A stretch of 64,000 nt of DNA from Anaerolineaceae bacterium (GTDB lineage: Bacteria; Chloroflexota; Anaerolineae; Anaerolineales; Anaerolineaceae). Shown here one piece after another: positions 63,224 to 64,000 of the stretch (the stretch's first letter is position 1; every line of letters starts with the position of its first letter). The stretch spans positions 1 through 64,000 of the forward strand of contig PABH01000004.1 of assembly GCA_002702705.1 (NCBI GenBank). Reading direction: 5' to 3'. A model generated the notes under the pieces. The model was not told the DNA's origin. It was given only the letters and a program-made list of their open reading frames with translations, and ran no database searches. The position numbers and the translations under genes were made by a program.

Positions 63224-64000
63224 ATGAGCGGGGAAGAAGTTCTACATATTCAATTGTTAGGTCCTCCGAAAGTTTTTTGGAAACAAAAACCGCTTTTATT
63301 AAAACGGCGAACCACCAGATTGTTATTGTATTTTTTGGCTTACCAAACCGACAGCAAAACGGTAGGGCGAAATCAGGTTATGGCACATTTTTGGCCAAAC
63401 CATTCGGAAGAGATTGCTCGTCGAAACCTGCGTGACTGGTTAAGTAAGTTAAGAAAAGAATTACCAGGTGATTATTTTATTCAAACGGATCGGGAATGGA
63501 TTTGGCTGAATGAAAAAAGGGTTCAGGTGGATGCGTGTGAATTTGAAGAAATCTACCAACAGATCAATTTACCGATTTTAATGCCAGCTGATCGTCCCTT
63601 ACCGGAGACCGTTTATCAAAAATTATTGTATGCATTAAATATGTGGCAGGCTCCTCAATTTATGTATGGGGAAAAAGCATTTGATCAAGATGAGCTGCAG
63701 GAATGGCTGGATAAAAACAATTTACAGCTGCGTAAAAAGCGTCTTGATTTGCTGACCCGATTGGGCCGGCATTATATGTTTTTGGGTGATTATGAAGAAG
63801 CCATTAAATGGTTTGATATGGTGATTGATGAAGATGAATATATGCAGTTTATCAATGCCAATCTATTTCGATTGGAAGCTTTCTTTCGTTTAGGGCGGAT
63901 TGGGGAAGCCTGGGAAATTTGTTCGGATTTAAAAACGGATTATACTGCTCAAGACTTTGAAAGTTATGGGCAGTTATTTACGGATTTATGCCGGGAAATC
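63224..64000 (+). CDS. BTAD/SARP-type transcriptional activator, cut by window edge
   Basis: Translation gives an open frame to the last base. The N-terminal winged-helix-type part starts VLHIQLLGPPKVFWKQKPLL, with RTTRLLLYFLAYQTDSKTV and RRNLRDWLSKLRKELPG, the OmpR-like DNA-binding domain of SARP/AfsR regulators. A helical TPR-like bacterial transcriptional activator domain follows (RLGRHYMFLGDYEEAIKWFD). AAAGGCGGG precedes the ATG. The rest, possibly with an ATPase and TPR repeats, lies outside. Confidence 0.82.
   Translation, partial: MSGEEVLHIQLLGPPKVFWKQKPLLLKRRTTRLLLYFLAYQTDSKTVGRNQVMAHFWPNHSEEIARRNLRDWLSKLRKELPGDYFIQTDREWIWLNEKRVQVDACEFEEIYQQINLPILMPADRPLPETVYQKLLYALNMWQAPQFMYGEKAFDQDELQEWLDKNNLQLRKKRLDLLTRLGRHYMFLGDYEEAIKWFDMVIDEDEYMQFINANLFRLEAFFRLGRIGEAWEICSDLKTDYTAQDFESYGQLFTDLCREI

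Overview
The window reads like one stretch of a chromosome from a Chloroflexota bacterium, most likely Anaerolineae or a close relative. This is inferred from gene content, not from a marker-gene search. The signs are many multi-domain GAF/PAS/HD-GYP sensors, a BTAD/SARP-type activator, coproporphyrin-dependent haem genes, lipoproteins of a Chloroflexota style and a moderately AT-rich base composition. Most genes are ordinary housekeeping or signalling genes in short, tightly packed operons, often with 4-nt start/stop overlaps. No rRNA, CRISPR array or prophage was seen.

Layout. 1-1183 is the 5' part of an IS3-family element (orfA plus frameshifted orfB, cut by the window edge). It abuts two palindromic repeats and a GxxExxY gene (1183-1914). 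2064-5508 holds a transporter/membrane-protein pair and a lysophospholipid acyltransferase/methyltransferase pair. 5736-6614 is a DUF368 polyprenyl-phosphate transporter. 6669-9592 is a hom-asd-DUF692 operon. 9683-13266 has a degenerate kinase-fold protein, a metallophosphoesterase and a secreted beta-helix protein. 13512-15746 is an ECF sigma/anti-sigma/membrane-protein operon. 15747-18960 has a DUF5680 gene, a glycosyltransferase-like gene, a 23-codon ORF with attenuator-like structure and a RIO kinase. 19143-27115 is a chemoreceptor and two convergent HD-GYP proteins.

27276-30160 is leuS, two tRNA-Ser genes and a decayed duplicate of a tRNA-Ser 3' end. 30561-33628 is a lipoprotein and a PIN / XRE-ImmA pair that looks like toxin-antitoxin. 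33746-35965 is a divergent MerR regulator and cytochrome P450. 36128-37898 and 40374-44168 are two ABC transporter clusters, separated by a beta-solenoid membrane protein, a cytochrome-b5-like protein and an SMP-30 family protein. 44414-52966 is a long haem operon: HTH regulator, radical SAM, ChdC-type decarboxylase, ferrochelatase, coproporphyrinogen oxidase, then a peptide-type ABC transporter without ATPases. 52985-54368 is rdgB and a DDAH-like hydrolase. 54476-58598 runs from DUF177 and the primary sigma factor to ssb, DUF3467, a bacterial translin and a Cas4-like nuclease split into two membrane-anchored chains. 58985-64000 holds a YpdA-like reductase, NAD kinase, a zinc-ribbon membrane protein, recN and the start of a BTAD regulator.

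The best candidate for an undescribed system is the ssb-DUF3467-translin-split Cas4-like cluster at 56342-58598. Next are the attenuator-like 23-codon ORF at 17671-17820, the tRNA-Ser tail duplication with 22-nt repeats, the DUF692 enzyme inside an aspartate-family amino-acid operon, and a membrane-anchored QGG-repeat beta-solenoid.
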